From: Bacteroidales bacterium UBA1715
GTDB taxonomy: Bacteria > Bacteroidota > Bacteroidia > Bacteroidales > UBA1715
Reading direction: 5' to 3'
NCBI GenBank assembly: GCA_002317135.1
Contig: DCIX01000003.1
Location: forward strand, 1 to 19,956
DNA length: 19,956 nucleotides
The number at the start of each line of letters is the position of its first letter. Positions within the stretch are counted from its first letter, which is position 1. The position numbers and the translations under genes were made by a program. Shown here piece after piece: positions 1 through 6,378 of this stretch. Below the pieces are notes generated by a model. The model was not told the DNA's origin and ran no database searches. It saw only the letters and a program-made list of their open reading frames with translations.

Positions 1-728
1 TCGACTACTACACAATCTACCGTGAAACGGAAGGCAAGGACATCTACGAGATGGTTGACAGGGTTCCATATTCAGAGTTGAGCGTTTACGAAGACTTGGA
101 AGCAGATCCAAATATCCGTTCGTGGAGATATAAGATGACGGCAACGGATGTGTGCGGTACGGAGACAGAGATGAGTGCCCACCACAAGACCATCCACTTG
201 AGAAAGAACATGGGTATGAACAATACCTACAACTTGGAATGGGACGAATACGAAGGTCTGGACTTCTCATCATTCGTAATCTACCGCGAATACAAGGTCG
301 GCACGGTGTTAATGCTTGATACGATAGCGACGTTGCCATCGAACGTGACGGCGATAACGGATTTGGAACCGGTAAAGAGAACGACGGGTTACTATATCGG
401 TATCGTGTTGCCAGAGGAAATCAATCCAAAGACACAATTCATGAAAGCTGAATCAGGTCCATTCTCATTGGCATTGTCTAACATTGCTGAAGCAGAAAAC
501 GACGATGAAGGTCCAACAGCAGTAGAGGAGGTTGAAAATCAAGTGGTTATTTATGCAATCGGTCATACAATCTATGTAAAGAATGCCGAAGGCAAGGTCA
601 TCACGATTTACGACAATAATGGTCGTACAATCGCCAATGTTGCTGATGAAAACGAAATCTTTGTTCGTTTGGATGGAACCTATTTCGTGAAGGTTGGAAA
701 CGAGTCATTTGCAGTTGTGATTAAATAA
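1..728 (+). CDS. C-terminal part of a fibronectin-like surface protein with T9SS-type tail (5' partial)
   Basis: The reading frame is open from base 3, so the gene begins before the window; the first ATG in view (51) is internal. Two repeat-like modules are visible, each with a YTIYRE / FVIYRE strand followed by a question-and-answer pattern (YEMVDRVPYSE, LDTIATLPSN), which is the look of fibronectin type III-like domains in large Bacteroidales surface proteins. A short acidic linker (AEAENDDEG) is followed by about 60 residues ending GTYFVKVGNESFAVVIK, resembling the Por/T9SS type A C-terminal sorting domain (IYVKNAEGKV, IYDNNGRTI, then G-Y-V-K-V). I infer T9SS export and surface attachment; the catalytic or binding part, if any, lies outside the window. 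Codon use in bases 1-420 is noticeably more GC-rich than in the neighbours. Confidence 0.75.
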   Translation, partial: DYYTIYRETEGKDIYEMVDRVPYSELSVYEDLEADPNIRSWRYKMTATDVCGTETEMSAHHKTIHLRKNMGMNNTYNLEWDEYEGLDFSSFVIYREYKVGTVLMLDTIATLPSNVTAITDLEPVKRTTGYYIGIVLPEEINPKTQFMKAESGPFSLALSNIAEAENDDEGPTAVEEVENQVVIYAIGHTIYVKNAEGKVITIYDNNGRTIANVADENEIFVRLDGTYFVKVGNESFAVVIK

Positions 729-768
729 GGAACTGTTGAGGCGTATGGTCATACGCCTCAACAATTCC
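729..768 (+). terminator. Near-perfect 40-bp palindrome, probable terminator
   Basis: Arms 734-747 (TGTTGAGGCGTATG) and 750-763 are perfectly complementary. After one C/A mismatch the stem continues for four more pairs (729-732 with 765-768). It starts one base after the upstream stop codon. There is no T-run on either side, so it may be a Rho-independent terminator of poor form, an mRNA-stabilising hairpin, or both. Confidence 0.6.
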
Positions 769-835
769 AATAGACAATATTGGTAAATATATGGGCTGGG
801 TTTTGCTCTGCCCTTATTATATAAAGAGATATATT

Positions 836-1747
836 ATGATAGATTACAAAAACGAGATTCTTCGTCTTAAAAAGGAAAAGAATGCGGTGATTTTAGCACA
901 TTATTATCAAGAAGACGACATTCAGGATATTGCAGATTTTTTAGGTGATAGTTTGAATTTAAGTCAAACTGCAAAAGATACCGATGCCGACATTATTGTT
1001 TTTTGTGGTGTTCATTTTATGGCGGAAACAGCTAAGGTTCTTTCTCCACAAAAGAAAGTCTTGTTGCCGGTTATGAATGCCGGTTGTGCTATGGCAAATA
1101 CCATAAATGCAGCTGATTTACAGAAATATAAATCAGAACATCCTGATACAAAGATTGTTACTTATGTTAATACAACTGCCGAAATCAAAGCTTTGAGCGA
1201 TTGTATTTGTACATCGACGAATGGTTTGAAGATAATCAGTCATTATCTTGAACAAGGAGATAAAATTTTATATACACCAGATCAAAATCTTGGTAAATAT
1301 GCAATGAAAATCCTAAACAAACAGTTTGAGGTTTGGAATGGTTGCTGTCCAATTCATCATTATTTGGATAAAAATAAAGTGTTGGAACAAAAACGCCTAC
1401 ATCCTGATGCTTTGATTGTTGCTCATCCAGAGTGTCAGTTGGATATATTGGAAATTTCTGACTATGTTGGCTCTACGGCTCAACTTTTGTCGTTTGTGAG
1501 CAAATCGGATGCACAAGAATTTATTGTATGTACAGAAAAAGGCGTGTTGCATCCTATGCAGGTAAAAAATCCTAATAAGAAATTCTATATTGGAAGTCCA
1601 ACATTGAATTGCCACGATATGAAAAAGACTCGTTTGGAAGATGTGTACGATTGTCTTTTAAATGAAACAAATGAAATTTTTGTGGATGAATCAGTACGAG
1701 TTAATGCAGTTAAATCGTTAGATACGATGTTGGAGTTATCGAAATAG
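836..1747 (+). CDS. nadA: Quinolinate synthase NadA (4Fe-4S)
   Basis: This enzyme condenses iminoaspartate with dihydroxyacetone phosphate to quinolinate in de novo NAD synthesis, in the cytoplasm. The 303-residue product matches the compact NadA form. Three cysteines with the family spacing can be seen: C84 (NAGCAM), C171 (GCCPIHH) and C259 (LNCHDMKKT), the expected ligands of the [4Fe-4S] cluster. Other family signatures are AHYYQ near residue 21, FMAETAKVLSP, YVNTTAEIKA and HPEC. I chose the ATG at 836 over the in-frame ATG at 791: it gives the normal N-terminus (MIDYKNEI), while 791-815 forms a small GGGC/GCCC hairpin more likely to be leader. The next gene begins 4 nt after the stop. nadB and nadC are not in the window. 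Confidence 0.95.
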   Translation: MIDYKNEILRLKKEKNAVILAHYYQEDDIQDIADFLGDSLNLSQTAKDTDADIIVFCGVHFMAETAKVLSPQKKVLLPVMNAGCAMANTINAADLQKYKSEHPDTKIVTYVNTTAEIKALSDCICTSTNGLKIISHYLEQGDKILYTPDQNLGKYAMKILNKQFEVWNGCCPIHHYLDKNKVLEQKRLHPDALIVAHPECQLDILEISDYVGSTAQLLSFVSKSDAQEFIVCTEKGVLHPMQVKNPNKKFYIGSPTLNCHDMKKTRLEDVYDCLLNETNEIFVDESVRVNAVKSLDTMLELSK

Positions 1748-1751
1748 CCTG

Positions 1752-3254
1752 ATGAAACTACTGCGAGGTATATTGTTTTTTATGGCCCTTCATATTTCGC
1801 AGTATGTTGTCTCACAGGAATTTAAGCAATTTTTCTATTCTAATGGTGTGGTTTCTTCCGAAGGGTTTTTGGTGGACGGAAAACCAGATGGTTTGTGGAA
1901 GTCATATTATGAAACTGGTGTGTTGAAGTCTATTGGCAAACGCACTGATTATATGCTTGATAGTGTATGGTCTTTTTACGACATACATGGTCGTTTGGAG
2001 AGAGAGATTTCCTATTTGGAGAATAAGAAAAATGGCTATTCAAAGGAATTTGCACAAAATGATTCGGTAACATATTTATCTGCAATTGTATTGTTTGTAA
2101 ACGACCAAAAGCAGGGAGAGGAATGGTATTTTTCGCCAGAAGGCAAAAAAATACAGATGATTCCCTATAAAGATAATCTTCGTGAAGGTACTGGTTATGA
2201 GTATGTTGATACTACAATTGTTACTATTTCAGTTTATGAAAACAATGTAAATGTTTCGAATCTTTCCATTAACAGATTAGACTCACAAGGTGAAAAGACA
2301 GGTTTGTACATGTCTTTTTATCCTAATGGCATGGTTCGGACCGAATCTATGTATTCTCATGGCAAATTGTCTGGGCAAGTTAGGACTTTTAATAAACACG
2401 GGCAATTGCAACAAACCACCGTTTATGAGAATGATACAGTTGTATATTCATCCAATGTTGCAGATTTTATAGAGCCGACAGAAAAAAAGACGTATTACTC
2501 TGATTCAAAGGTGCGTACGAAAGGTGCGTATCGTGGTAAAACTCCAATTGGCGTTCATCGGCAATATGATAGACAGGGGAATATTGTTGGAGGAGAGTTG
2601 TATGATACGTTGGGTACGCTTGTCGCGACTGGTATAACGTTGGAAAATGGCGATAAGGAAGGGAAATGGATATACTATAGTAAATCAGGGAAAAAACTGT
2701 CGGAAGGGGAATATTCTGCTGGCAAAAAGATAGGACTCTGGAAGTTCTATTATCCAGACGAAACTTTGAAACAAACGGGATATTTTTCTCAGGATTTATA
2801 TAGTGGAGTATGGGAATTCTATAATGTGGCTGGTGATGTTCAAAAACGAGAGGAATATAGTGCCGGTAAACGTGAAGGATTAAGTATAGAATATGACGAC
2901 GATGAGGAAAAAATCTTAGAGGGAATGTATAAGAACGACCTTCGTCATGGATTTTGGATAGACAAAACGGGTGATCTTGTTACGCAAGGTGAGTATATTT
3001 ACGGTGAACGTACAGGTGTGTGGAAGAGTACGTATAAGAACGGAAATAAAGCTTTCAAAGGGGAATATTTTTCCGACAAACCACAAGGCAAGCATGTGTA
3101 CTACTATAAAAATGGTCAAGTAGAACACGATGAATATTGGAAGCAAGGCAAGGCAATAAAGACGTGGAATTACTACGAAGAAGATGGCAGTCTAAAATAT
3201 TCCGTGTATTATAAGGACGGTAAAGAATACCGTGTTACATCGCCTTTAAAATAA
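1752..3254 (+). CDS. Secreted MORN-type repeat protein (YwqK-like)
   Basis: The 500-residue product has a signal peptide (MKLLRGILFFMALHISQYVVSQ, probable cleavage near residue 22) followed almost entirely by degenerate 20-24-residue repeats of the pattern G-x-W-x-x-Y-y-x-x-G-x-l-x-x-x-g-x-Y-x-x-G-k, for example GKPDGLWKSYYETG, GDKEGKWIYYSKSGKKLSEG, GLWKFYYPD and GVWKSTYKNGNKAFKGEY. This is the MORN-variant repeat of the so-called YwqK antitoxin-component proteins, common in Bacteroidetes periplasm or surface. The repeats form an extended beta solenoid; the function is unknown, and 'antitoxin' labels for this family are not well founded. It starts 4 nt after nadA and is probably co-transcribed, with no obvious metabolic link. 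It is convergent with the HTH gene at 3306. Confidence 0.8.
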   Translation: MKLLRGILFFMALHISQYVVSQEFKQFFYSNGVVSSEGFLVDGKPDGLWKSYYETGVLKSIGKRTDYMLDSVWSFYDIHGRLEREISYLENKKNGYSKEFAQNDSVTYLSAIVLFVNDQKQGEEWYFSPEGKKIQMIPYKDNLREGTGYEYVDTTIVTISVYENNVNVSNLSINRLDSQGEKTGLYMSFYPNGMVRTESMYSHGKLSGQVRTFNKHGQLQQTTVYENDTVVYSSNVADFIEPTEKKTYYSDSKVRTKGAYRGKTPIGVHRQYDRQGNIVGGELYDTLGTLVATGITLENGDKEGKWIYYSKSGKKLSEGEYSAGKKIGLWKFYYPDETLKQTGYFSQDLYSGVWEFYNVAGDVQKREEYSAGKREGLSIEYDDDEEKILEGMYKNDLRHGFWIDKTGDLVTQGEYIYGERTGVWKSTYKNGNKAFKGEYFSDKPQGKHVYYYKNGQVEHDEYWKQGKAIKTWNYYEEDGSLKYSVYYKDGKEYRVTSPLK

Positions 3255-3271
3255 AAGAGACGCAAAAAAAA

Positions 3272-3297
3272 TAGAGACGCAAAAAATCGCGTCTCTA
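3272..3297 (-). terminator. GAGACGC hairpin, intrinsic terminator of the HTH gene
   Basis: TAGAGACGC (3272-3280) pairs with 3289-3297 around an 8-nt loop. Read on the minus strand, the hairpin is followed by ATTTTTTT (3271-3264), the form of an intrinsic terminator for the gene at 3306-3620. A half copy (AGAGACGCAAAAAA) lies beside it at 3256-3269. The same stem sequence recurs as the terminator at 5825-5848. Confidence 0.7.
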
Positions 3298-3305
3298 CAT
3301 GTAGT

Positions 3306-3620
3306 CTATCGGAACATCTCAATCTTTTTGTCGTCTTTTTCTTTGTTGCCGTGATAAAGCCAGCTGTCGATTTCTGATTTCAAAAAGGTTAGTTTCTTAC
3401 CATACTTATGGTATGGGATAGAACCTTGCGAAACCCATCCGTACACAGTTGCGCGTGATGTTCGGTCTGGAAGATACGCAATTAAATCATTAAGAGATAA
3501 CCATTTGTCGCTCAGCCTTTCCGAGGAGACTAGATGTTGAATGAGCAAATCTTGCCATTCCCTTATTTCATTGCGAAGACCTTGTAGCTCTTTCGCAAAG
3601 AAATCGTTTTCATGTTTCAT
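3306..3620 (-). CDS. Small excisionase-like helix-turn-helix protein
   Basis: The product has 104 residues. Residues 1-40 look like an amphipathic coiled-coil or helical segment (FFAKELQGLRNEIREWQDLL). Residues 42-90 form an excisionase/MerR-type winged HTH: LSLNDLIAYL, then RATVYGWVSQGSIPYHKYGKKLTFLKSEIDSWL, with the classic 'wing' GSIPYHKYGKK and the closing E-I-D-x-W-L. The tail is charged (KEKDDKKIEMFR). Proteins of this shape in Bacteroidales act as small DNA-binding factors and are often linked to mobile elements, but no integrase or mobilisation gene is in view. Upstream on its strand, AATATTTG (one mismatch to TAnnTTTG) lies near 3667-3674. The start at 3620 is supported by length and by the lack of a better upstream start. 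Confidence 0.75.
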   Translation of the reverse strand: MKHENDFFAKELQGLRNEIREWQDLLIQHLVSSERLSDKWLSLNDLIAYLPDRTSRATVYGWVSQGSIPYHKYGKKLTFLKSEIDSWLYHGNKEKDDKKIEMFR

Positions 3621-3649
3621 AACATAATTTTAAATGTGTTAAACAATCC

Positions 3650-3662
3650 GTTAATTAGGTAG
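3650..3662 (+). repeat. 13-bp direct repeat, left copy
   Basis: GTTAATTAGGTAG occurs exactly here and again at 4127-4139. The two copies bracket the gene-free stretch that holds the candidate RNA. No transposase or terminal inverted repeats are seen, so a target duplication or attachment-site reading is only speculative. Confidence 0.4.
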
Positions 3663-3903
3663 TTGTGCAAATATTAAAAAAAAAAACGAATTATAAAAGT
3701 ATGGAATTTTCTTGAAACCGCGTAAATACGCAAAATGCGGACTTTTTGCCATTTTTTGTATGATTTGTTTATGGTTATTTATGAAAATAGTTTTGAAAAA
3801 ATTACTGAAGTGTAATTGAATGGTAAAATCAGGTCCACCAATATATCATATTCCAGTAGAATTATTATTTTTGTTGCATCCATAGAGATATGGAAGACAT
3901 AGT

Positions 3904-3925
3904 AAAGGCGTTTATCTAACGCTTT
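3904..3925 (+). other. Short hairpin in the gene-free stretch
   Basis: AAAG-CGTT (3904-3912, one bulged G) pairs with AACGCTTT (3918-3925). It lies about 40 nt before the candidate RNA at 3965. Its role is unknown; it could end a transcript coming from the left. The rest of 3663-3903 is AT-rich with a small CCGC/GCGG stem at 3718-3740 before a T5 run, and no convincing ORF. Confidence 0.35.
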
Positions 3926-3964
3926 GTTCTTGGCGCATAAAAACTCGCAATTTTTAATTTCAAA

Positions 3965-4124
3965 GTCGGGAATGAGGCAACGGTAGATGTCTGCGTGTTC
4001 CGGTATGCCGAGGGTTTACCCTCTACTGAATGCGTGGGCTTCGAGGTTGCTCGTTTTGCTTTGAAGGGTCATGCGAGTACCTCGTGCGCGAAGCGAGCGA
4101 TAGACTTGATTCCCACGTTTTTTT
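3965..4124 (+). ncRNA. Candidate structured RNA, family not identified
   Basis: Within an AT-rich intergenic region this block is clearly richer in GC. GGGAAT (3968-3973) pairs with ATTCCC (4109-4114), extended by AGG/CTT after a mismatch, to form a closing helix. Inside are GAGGG-TTTA-CCCTC (4010-4023), a long hairpin 4032-4074 (GCGTG/CATGC plus CTTCGAGGT/GCTTTGAAG with G-U pairs), and CTCG/CGAG at 4081-4097. A T7 run (4118-4124) follows the closing helix directly, as at the end of a transcribed RNA. TAATTTCA at 3956-3963 is a weak match to the Bacteroidetes -7 box. The length (about 155 nt) and the closed, branched shape would suit a housekeeping RNA such as a 6S-like RNA, but I see no sequence signature proving that. 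The transcribed strand is inferred from the T-run. Confidence 0.4.
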
Positions 4125-4126
4125 AT

Positions 4127-4139
4127 GTTAATTAGGTAG
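4127..4139 (+). repeat. 13-bp direct repeat, right copy
   Basis: Second exact copy of GTTAATTAGGTAG, partner of 3650-3662. It begins three bases after the T-run that ends the candidate RNA. Confidence 0.4.
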
Positions 4140-4174
4140 ATGCTCTACTTGAATGTGGAGGCAAAAAGGGAATG

Positions 4175-4197
4175 AGGGTAGGCTTCAAACCTACCCT
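4175..4197 (+). terminator. Hairpin before the CoA-transferase promoter
   Basis: AGGGTAGG (4175-4182) and CCTACCCT (4190-4197) form a perfect 8-bp stem with a 7-nt loop, followed by TATATTTTG. This is probably a terminator insulating the 4332 gene from transcription of the upstream region. The stretch 4198-4280 shows nothing else. Confidence 0.5.
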
Positions 4198-4280
4198 TAT
4201 ATTTTGTGGCTTAATCACTTATAATTTTCTTGTCTCAATCTTTTTTATTCATTGATAGGTAAATAATTGGACGGAAGAAC

Positions 4281-4309
4281 TTTGTTTTTCTCAAAAAAAA
4301 ATACCTTTG
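4281..4309 (+). promoter_or_regulatory. Bacteroidetes housekeeping promoter of the CoA-transferase gene
   Basis: TTTG (4281-4284) and an exact TAnnTTTG box, TACCTTTG (4302-4309), are separated by 17 nt. The predicted start near 4316 gives a leader of about 16 nt before the ATG at 4332. Confidence 0.7.
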
Positions 4310-4331
4310 TCCTAGAAAATTAGAACAAACG

Positions 4332-5816
4332 ATGAGTATTCCAGTAATTAGCGCCGATGAGGCTGCATCATACATCAAGAATGGTTATAGTATTGGTGTA
4401 AGTGGATTTACGGCAGTAGGTTGCCCAAAAGCAATCGGAACTGCTATTGCAAAAAAGGCTGAGGCTGAACACGCCGCAGGAAGAGAGTTTAAAATCAATT
4501 TGTTTACCGGTGCATCTACTGGTGAGTCGCTTGATGGCGTTCTTGCTCGTGCCGATGCTATTGATTTTCGTTCTCCTTACCAAACAAATAAAGATTCTCG
4601 TGCTGCTCTAAATGAACAACGCATTCGTTATTGCGACTACCATTTATCGCAATTGTCGCAAGATGTCCGTTATGGCTATTTTGGTAAAATAAATGTAGCT
4701 GTAATCGAAGTTTGCGACTACGACGAACAAGGCAACTTGGTTTTGACAACAGCTGTAGGTAATGTGCCTACATTTGCTCAGTTAGCCGATATTATCATAT
4801 TGGAACACAATGCAAACCGTCCAAAGGAAATGCGTGGTATGCACGACATCTATATTCCGCTTGATCCTCCTTACCGTAAGGAAATTCCTCTATATAAACC
4901 AAGTGACCGTATTGGTGATCCAATTCTAAAAGTTGATCCAAAGAAAATCGTTGGTGTAATCGAAACATTCTTCGATGACGAAATCAAGGGATTTACAGAA
5001 TTAGATGAAACTACAATAAAGATTGGTGAAAATGTTGCTAATTTCTTGGCTAACGAAATTAAAGTTGGTCGCATTCCAAAGACATTTTTACCAATTCAAT
5101 CTGGTGTAGGAAATATTGCAAATGCAGTACTTCATGGTATTGGAGCTAGCGAGGATATTCCTGCTTTCGAAATGTATACTGAAGTAATCCAAGATTCAGT
5201 TATTGACTTAATAAAGGATGGTAACATTAAATTTGCCAGTGGTAGCTCATTAACTTGTAGCAAGACTGCAATGGATAAGGTTATGGGTGATTTGGATTTC
5301 TTCCACAAACACGTAGTGCTTCGTCCACAGGAAATTTCTAACCACCCTGAAATCGTTCGCCGAATAGGACTTATTGCTATCAATACAGCAATTGAGTGTG
5401 ATATTTTCGGTAATATGAACTCAAGCCATTTCTATGGAACTAAAATGATGAACGGTATCGGTGGTTCTGGTGATTTCTTGAGAAATGCATACCTTTCAAT
5501 CTGTACAACTCCATCGACTGCCAAAGGTGGAATGGTTAGTGCTATTGTTCCTATGGTTACTCACCAAGATCATTCTGAACACTCATTGAAAGTGATTGTT
5601 TCTGAATATGGTGTGGCAGATTTGCGTGCAAAATCTCCAATGGATAAGGCAAAGGAAATCATTGAAAAAGTTGCTCATCCAGACTACAGAGAGTTATTGT
5701 GGGATTACCTAAAACTTTCAACAAAACCTTCTCATACAATGCAAAAACTTGATAAAGCATTTGCAATGCACCTTGAATTCTTGAATTCTGGTGATATGAG
5801 AAATACAAAATGGTAA
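4332..5816 (+). CDS. Acetyl-CoA hydrolase/transferase, probable succinate:acetate CoA-transferase
   Basis: The 494-residue product is full length for the class I CoA-transferase family that includes Ach1, Cat1 and AarC. These enzymes move CoA between acyl groups, typically acetyl-CoA and succinate, in anaerobic acetate or succinate metabolism in the cytoplasm. Visible signatures are GVSGFTAVGCPK (21-33), QSGVGNIANAVL (256-267), the catalytic glutamate E284 in MYTEVIQD, and the glycine loop GIGGSGDF (375-382) that shapes the oxyanion hole. The gene stands alone with its own promoter (4281-4309) and a terminator at 5825. Conserved residues alone cannot settle whether it acts as hydrolase or transferase, or which acyl group it prefers; the E284/glycine-loop pair favours transferase. 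Confidence 0.9.
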   Translation: MSIPVISADEAASYIKNGYSIGVSGFTAVGCPKAIGTAIAKKAEAEHAAGREFKINLFTGASTGESLDGVLARADAIDFRSPYQTNKDSRAALNEQRIRYCDYHLSQLSQDVRYGYFGKINVAVIEVCDYDEQGNLVLTTAVGNVPTFAQLADIIILEHNANRPKEMRGMHDIYIPLDPPYRKEIPLYKPSDRIGDPILKVDPKKIVGVIETFFDDEIKGFTELDETTIKIGENVANFLANEIKVGRIPKTFLPIQSGVGNIANAVLHGIGASEDIPAFEMYTEVIQDSVIDLIKDGNIKFASGSSLTCSKTAMDKVMGDLDFFHKHVVLRPQEISNHPEIVRRIGLIAINTAIECDIFGNMNSSHFYGTKMMNGIGGSGDFLRNAYLSICTTPSTAKGGMVSAIVPMVTHQDHSEHSLKVIVSEYGVADLRAKSPMDKAKEIIEKVAHPDYRELLWDYLKLSTKPSHTMQKLDKAFAMHLEFLNSGDMRNTKW

Positions 5817-5824
5817 TATAAAGT

Positions 5825-5848
5825 AGAGACGCGGTTTATCGCGTCTCT
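5825..5848 (+). terminator. Intrinsic terminator after the CoA-transferase gene
   Basis: AGAGACGCG (5825-5833) pairs perfectly with CGCGTCTCT (5840-5848) around a 6-nt loop and runs into TTTT. The stem sequence is the same as at 3272-3297, suggesting a dispersed palindrome reused as a terminator. Confidence 0.75.
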
Positions 5849-5866
5849 TTTAAAATGAATAATAGT

Positions 5867-6202
5867 ATGAAAAAAATCCTTCTTTCTCTTTCGGCAATTC
5901 TTTGTTTTGCCTTCACAACAGAATACCCTTGTGATGAAATGGTGTGGGTTTGTGCTACAAATATGGCATATCACAAAACAAACACTTGTCCTCAAATAAA
6001 AAATTGTAATCCTACGCAGGTTGCTTTGAGTGAAGCAAAAACAAAAGGGAAAAATGTTTGTAGCATTTGTTATCCTAAACAAAAACAAGCAGTGAAGAAA
6101 TCAACTGAAAAGCAATCATCAAATGCAACTGCTACAAGTAGCCAAGCAAGTAAGACGCAAAAATCTACAACAACGCAGGCTACTAAGAAGAAAAAGAAAT
6201 AG
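5867..6202 (+). CDS. Small secreted Cys-rich protein with lysine-rich tail
   Basis: The product has 111 residues from the ATG at 5867 (a start at 5855 would add MNNS). A signal peptide (MKKILLSLSAILCFAFT) is followed by a compact domain with the pattern W-V-C29-A-x(4)-YH-x(4)-C41-x(5)-C47, then ALSEAKTKGKNVC65SIC68. This YH...C...C / C-x-x-C layout is found in many small Bacteroidetes proteins and in Ada-like zinc-binding modules, so metal binding is likely but unproven. Residues 70-111 are low complexity (K, S, T, Q, A) and end in six basic residues out of seven, suggesting contact with an anionic partner such as nucleic acid or polysaccharide. It follows the 5825 terminator by 18 nt, and no separate promoter is obvious. 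Confidence 0.65.
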   Translation: MKKILLSLSAILCFAFTTEYPCDEMVWVCATNMAYHKTNTCPQIKNCNPTQVALSEAKTKGKNVCSICYPKQKQAVKKSTEKQSSNATATSSQASKTQKSTTTQATKKKKK

Positions 6203-6222
6203 GTTCTGAATAGTGTACTTAT

Positions 6223-6252
6223 AAGGGCGGGGTTTTTACTCCGCCCTTTTTT
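6223..6252 (+). terminator. Intrinsic terminator
   Basis: AAGGGCGG (6223-6230) pairs with CCGCCCTT (6241-6248), with a 10-nt loop and a T6 run (6247-6252). It closes the small Cys-rich gene. Confidence 0.8.
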
Positions 6253-6325
6253 ATTTAATGAATATGGAATTCATTATTTATTCAAGAATTGTCAATTTGT
6301 TTATGGTTATTAGAAAAAATAAACC

Positions 6326-6356
6326 ATTGAACATGAGGATAGTTATTCTATATTTG
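6326..6356 (+). promoter_or_regulatory. Promoter of the RhuM-like gene
   Basis: An exact TAnnTTTG box, TATATTTG (6349-6356), lies 20 nt after TTG (6326-6328). The predicted start near 6363 leaves about a 16-nt leader before ATG 6379. Confidence 0.6.
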
Positions 6357-6376
6357 TGACTGAAAAAAGTCGCAAA
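6353..6376 (+). promoter_or_regulatory. Inverted repeat overlapping the -7 box and leader (possible operator)
   Basis: TTTGTGACT (6353-6361) pairs with AGTCGCAAA (6368-6376), with one G-U and a 6-nt loop. It covers the end of the -7 box and the start of transcription, the place expected for an autoregulatory operator. It could equally act as an RNA hairpin masking the start codon. Confidence 0.4.
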
Positions 6377-6378
6377 AT

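Noticed and set aside
791..835. N-terminal extension of nadA from ATG 791
   Set aside because: The extra 15 residues (MGWVLLCPYYIKRYI) are hydrophobic and foreign to NadA, and the DNA forms a small leader hairpin; the ATG at 836 gives the standard length.
1752..3254. Antitoxin of a toxin-antitoxin pair
   Set aside because: The YwqK-type repeats attract that name, but the protein has a signal peptide, 500 residues, and no toxin gene beside it.
3306..3620. Excisionase of an integrated element
   Set aside because: The HTH resembles excisionases, but no integrase, relaxase or attachment sites are seen apart from a weak 13-bp repeat; a general DNA-binding role is equally likely.
3965..4124. tRNA, tmRNA, SRP RNA or RNase P RNA
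   Set aside because: There is no cloverleaf or CCA end, no tag-peptide frame, no SRP tip motif and no P4/CR signatures that I can find.
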